Shown here one piece after another: positions 38,878 to 40,355 of a DNA stretch of 40,355 bases (positions within the stretch are counted from its first letter, which is position 1; each line of letters begins with the position of its first letter). Both the position numbers and the translations under genes were made by a program. Below the pieces are notes generated by a model. It was given only the letters and a program-made list of their open reading frames with translations, ran no database searches and had not been told where the DNA came from. The DNA is from Alteromonas abrolhosensis (lineage in GTDB: Bacteria; Pseudomonadota; Gammaproteobacteria; Enterobacterales; Alteromonadaceae): contig NZ_MEJH01000014.1 of the NCBI RefSeq assembly GCF_001953635.1, positions 97,012-137,366 of the forward strand. The letters run 5' to 3'.

Positions 38878-40068
38878 GTGTTTGAAGTATTACCCCATCT
38901 CGCCCCAGATCCAATTCTTGGCCTGTCAGCTGCTTTTCGTGAAGACACCAACCCAAATAAAATCGATTTAGGTGTTGGCGTATATAAAGATGAGCAAGGT
39001 AATACCCCTATTCTTTCAAGTGTTGCGAAGGCGCAAAGAGTGCTTTTAGACACAGAGACCAGCAAAACCTACATCACGCCTCAAGGCAACCAAGGTTTTA
39101 TCGACGGTATGTTGTCTTTGCTTTTAGGTAAGAATAGCCCAGTGCTTTTAGCAGACCGTGTTGCAGCGGTTCAGGCACCTGGTGGTTGTGGCGCACTTCG
39201 TATTCTTTCAGAACTACTTGCCCGTTGTAACGACAACGCAAAAGTATGGGTAAGCGACCCAACGTGGGCGAACCACATTCCACTTATCGGCTCTGCCGGT
39301 CTTAAGATAGAAACCTACCCGTACTTCGATAAAGCGTCAGCGAGCATTCGCTTTGATGCAATGATGGAAACCCTTCGCAAAACTGAAAAAGGCGATATTG
39401 TTCTTCTACACGGTTGTTGTCACAACCCTACAGGTGCAGACCTTACCAATGCACAATGGGATGAAGTGCTAGAAGTAGCGAAAGAGCGCGAATTCCTGCC
39501 TTTCATCGACGTGGCTTACTTAGGTTTCGGTGAAGGCTTAGAAGAAGACGCGTACGGCATGCGTTTATTAGTAGAAAACCTACCAGAGGTTATCGTTGCA
39601 GCTTCTTGTTCTAAAAACTTTGGCCTTTACCGTGAACGTGTTGGTTTGGCTGCCATCATTACTGAAGATTCAGCAACCCGTAAAATTGCTCAGGGTCAAA
39701 TTCAGTCAATCGCACGTGGTATTTACTCTATGCCACCAAGCTACGGCGGTGCGTTGGTAGACATTATCCTAGCTGACGAAGCACTTAACAATGAATGGGT
39801 ATCTGAAGTGAACGAAATGCGCGAACGTATGAAATCGCTCCGTGCAATGCTTGTTCAAAACCTTCACGATAATGGCTCACCTAAAGACTTTAGCTTCGTT
39901 AATGACCAAAAAGGTATGTTCTCGTTCTTGTGTATCACACCAGAGCAAGTGCGCGAAGTACGTGAAAAGCACAGTGTTTACTTTGTTGACTCAAGCCGCG
40001 TAAACATTGCGGGTATTAATCAGGAAAACGTAGAAACACTCGCCAAAGCGTTGGTGTCAGTGCTTTAA
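38878..40068 (+). CDS. Aromatic amino acid aminotransferase
   Basis: 396 residues from GTG 38878, with GAGGA at 38867-38871. Class I aminotransferase: IDLGVGVYKDEQGNTP, SDPTWANHIPL, HGCCHNPTGAD and SCSKNFGLYRERVG with PLP lysine K246. The ERVG ending and the SDPTW block are shared by TyrB and AspC, so tyrB and aspC cannot be told apart by eye. Transfers amino groups between aromatic or dicarboxylic amino acids and 2-oxoglutarate. Confidence 0.92.
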   Translation: MFEVLPHLAPDPILGLSAAFREDTNPNKIDLGVGVYKDEQGNTPILSSVAKAQRVLLDTETSKTYITPQGNQGFIDGMLSLLLGKNSPVLLADRVAAVQAPGGCGALRILSELLARCNDNAKVWVSDPTWANHIPLIGSAGLKIETYPYFDKASASIRFDAMMETLRKTEKGDIVLLHGCCHNPTGADLTNAQWDEVLEVAKEREFLPFIDVAYLGFGEGLEEDAYGMRLLVENLPEVIVAASCSKNFGLYRERVGLAAIITEDSATRKIAQGQIQSIARGIYSMPPSYGGALVDIILADEALNNEWVSEVNEMRERMKSLRAMLVQNLHDNGSPKDFSFVNDQKGMFSFLCITPEQVREVREKHSVYFVDSSRVNIAGINQENVETLAKALVSVL

Positions 40069-40112
40069 GCATTAACTAACGATTTTTAAGATGCGAAAGG
40101 CAGGTTTTGAAG

Positions 40113-40355
40113 TGACCCCCAATAGTTGGACTATCCAATTACTGGGGGTCTTTTTATGTCAAAACATCACAGAGCATTTAAGTTAAAGCTAGCGCGACTA
40201 GCGCAAGAAGAGAGTTCAGGAGCCTTAGGTAGAAAGTTTAAAGTACGACCTAACCTTATTCGTTACTGGTCTCAAGTCTATCGCATCAACGGCTTTGATA
40301 GTTTTATCCATAAGCAATTGCCTTACACCTTTGAATTTAAACTGCATGTACTCAA
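40113..40355 (+). mobile_element. IS3-family insertion sequence, left end (cut by window)
   Basis: TGACCCCCAATAGTTGG at 40113 is a typical IS3-family left terminal repeat. Inside it, TTGGA CTA TCCAA forms a hairpin within the wider GACCCCC/GGGGGTC pairing, which folds back before the first gene. The right end lies outside the window, so the group is not set. Confidence 0.75.
40156..40355 (+). CDS. IS3-family OrfA, partial
   Basis: 66 residues visible from ATG 40156, open at the window end. HHRAFKLKLARLAQEESSGALGRKFKVRPNLIRYWSQVYRINGFDSF is a helix-turn-helix start of the OrfA type (transposase_8/HTH_28 class) with the VRPNLIRYWSQVY recognition helix. No ribosome-binding site beyond GGGGGTC. 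It would be followed by OrfB, the DDE transposase, outside the window. Confidence 0.75.
   Translation, partial: MSKHHRAFKLKLARLAQEESSGALGRKFKVRPNLIRYWSQVYRINGFDSFIHKQLPYTFEFKLHVL

Overview
The window reads as a chromosomal segment of a marine gammaproteobacterium, most likely Alteromonas or a close relative. The basis is the gene set of the right half (rhombosortase, S9 lipoprotein peptidase, azoreductase, DUF4397/CHRD lipoprotein, cysteine/methionine lyase-type enzyme, aromatic aminotransferase) and the moderate base composition. No rRNA, tRNA, CRISPR array or phage module was seen. Taxonomy and family names are from memory, with no search run.

Region 1 (1 to about 18.5 kb) is the interior and distal part of a large chromosomal integron. 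About 30 attC sites in one orientation (left core RYYYAAC, right core GTTRRRY, mostly 100-117 bp, with arm pairs such as GGGCGGCTTCGCC) separate one-gene cassettes, all on the + strand. The integrase and attI are not in the window and should lie to the left. Most cassette products are small and unknown, and many are membrane or exported proteins. Recognisable ones are a signal peptidase II (LspA), an RNase E inhibitor RraB-like protein, a lipoprotein, an ExbD-like periplasmic protein, and two 91% identical copies of one membrane protein. Two cassettes look non-coding. One attC is split by an IS110-family element of the IS1111 type with subterminal inverted repeats and a long 3' non-coding region that may encode its guide RNA. 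One attC is exactly 59 bp, of the mobile-integron type, unlike its neighbours.

Region 2 (about 14-22.9 kb) shows decay toward the distal end. The attC sites lose cores or arms, then vanish, leaving small AT-rich genes, mostly membrane proteins, with their own ribosome-binding sites. A remnant of a non-coding cassette at 19.57-19.73 kb suggests the array once reached further.

Region 3 (22.9-40.1 kb) is ordinary chromosome: an alpha/beta hydrolase, MmcQ/YjbR and DUF3703 proteins, a PhzF isomerase, then on the minus strand a crotonase and gamma-glutamyltransferase pair, rhombosortase, an S9 peptidase, periplasmic glutathione peroxidase, AzoR, a DUF4397/CHRD lipoprotein, a PLP lyase, a PlsC-type acyltransferase, an NRDE protein and an aromatic aminotransferase. 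Clear intrinsic terminators sit at several gene ends. The window ends inside the first gene of an IS3-family element.

Functionally, the array is a store of mobile single genes of which only a few can be named; several act at the envelope (LspA, lipoprotein, membrane proteins). The backbone genes handle peptide and amino-acid turnover, surface-protein processing and redox defence.
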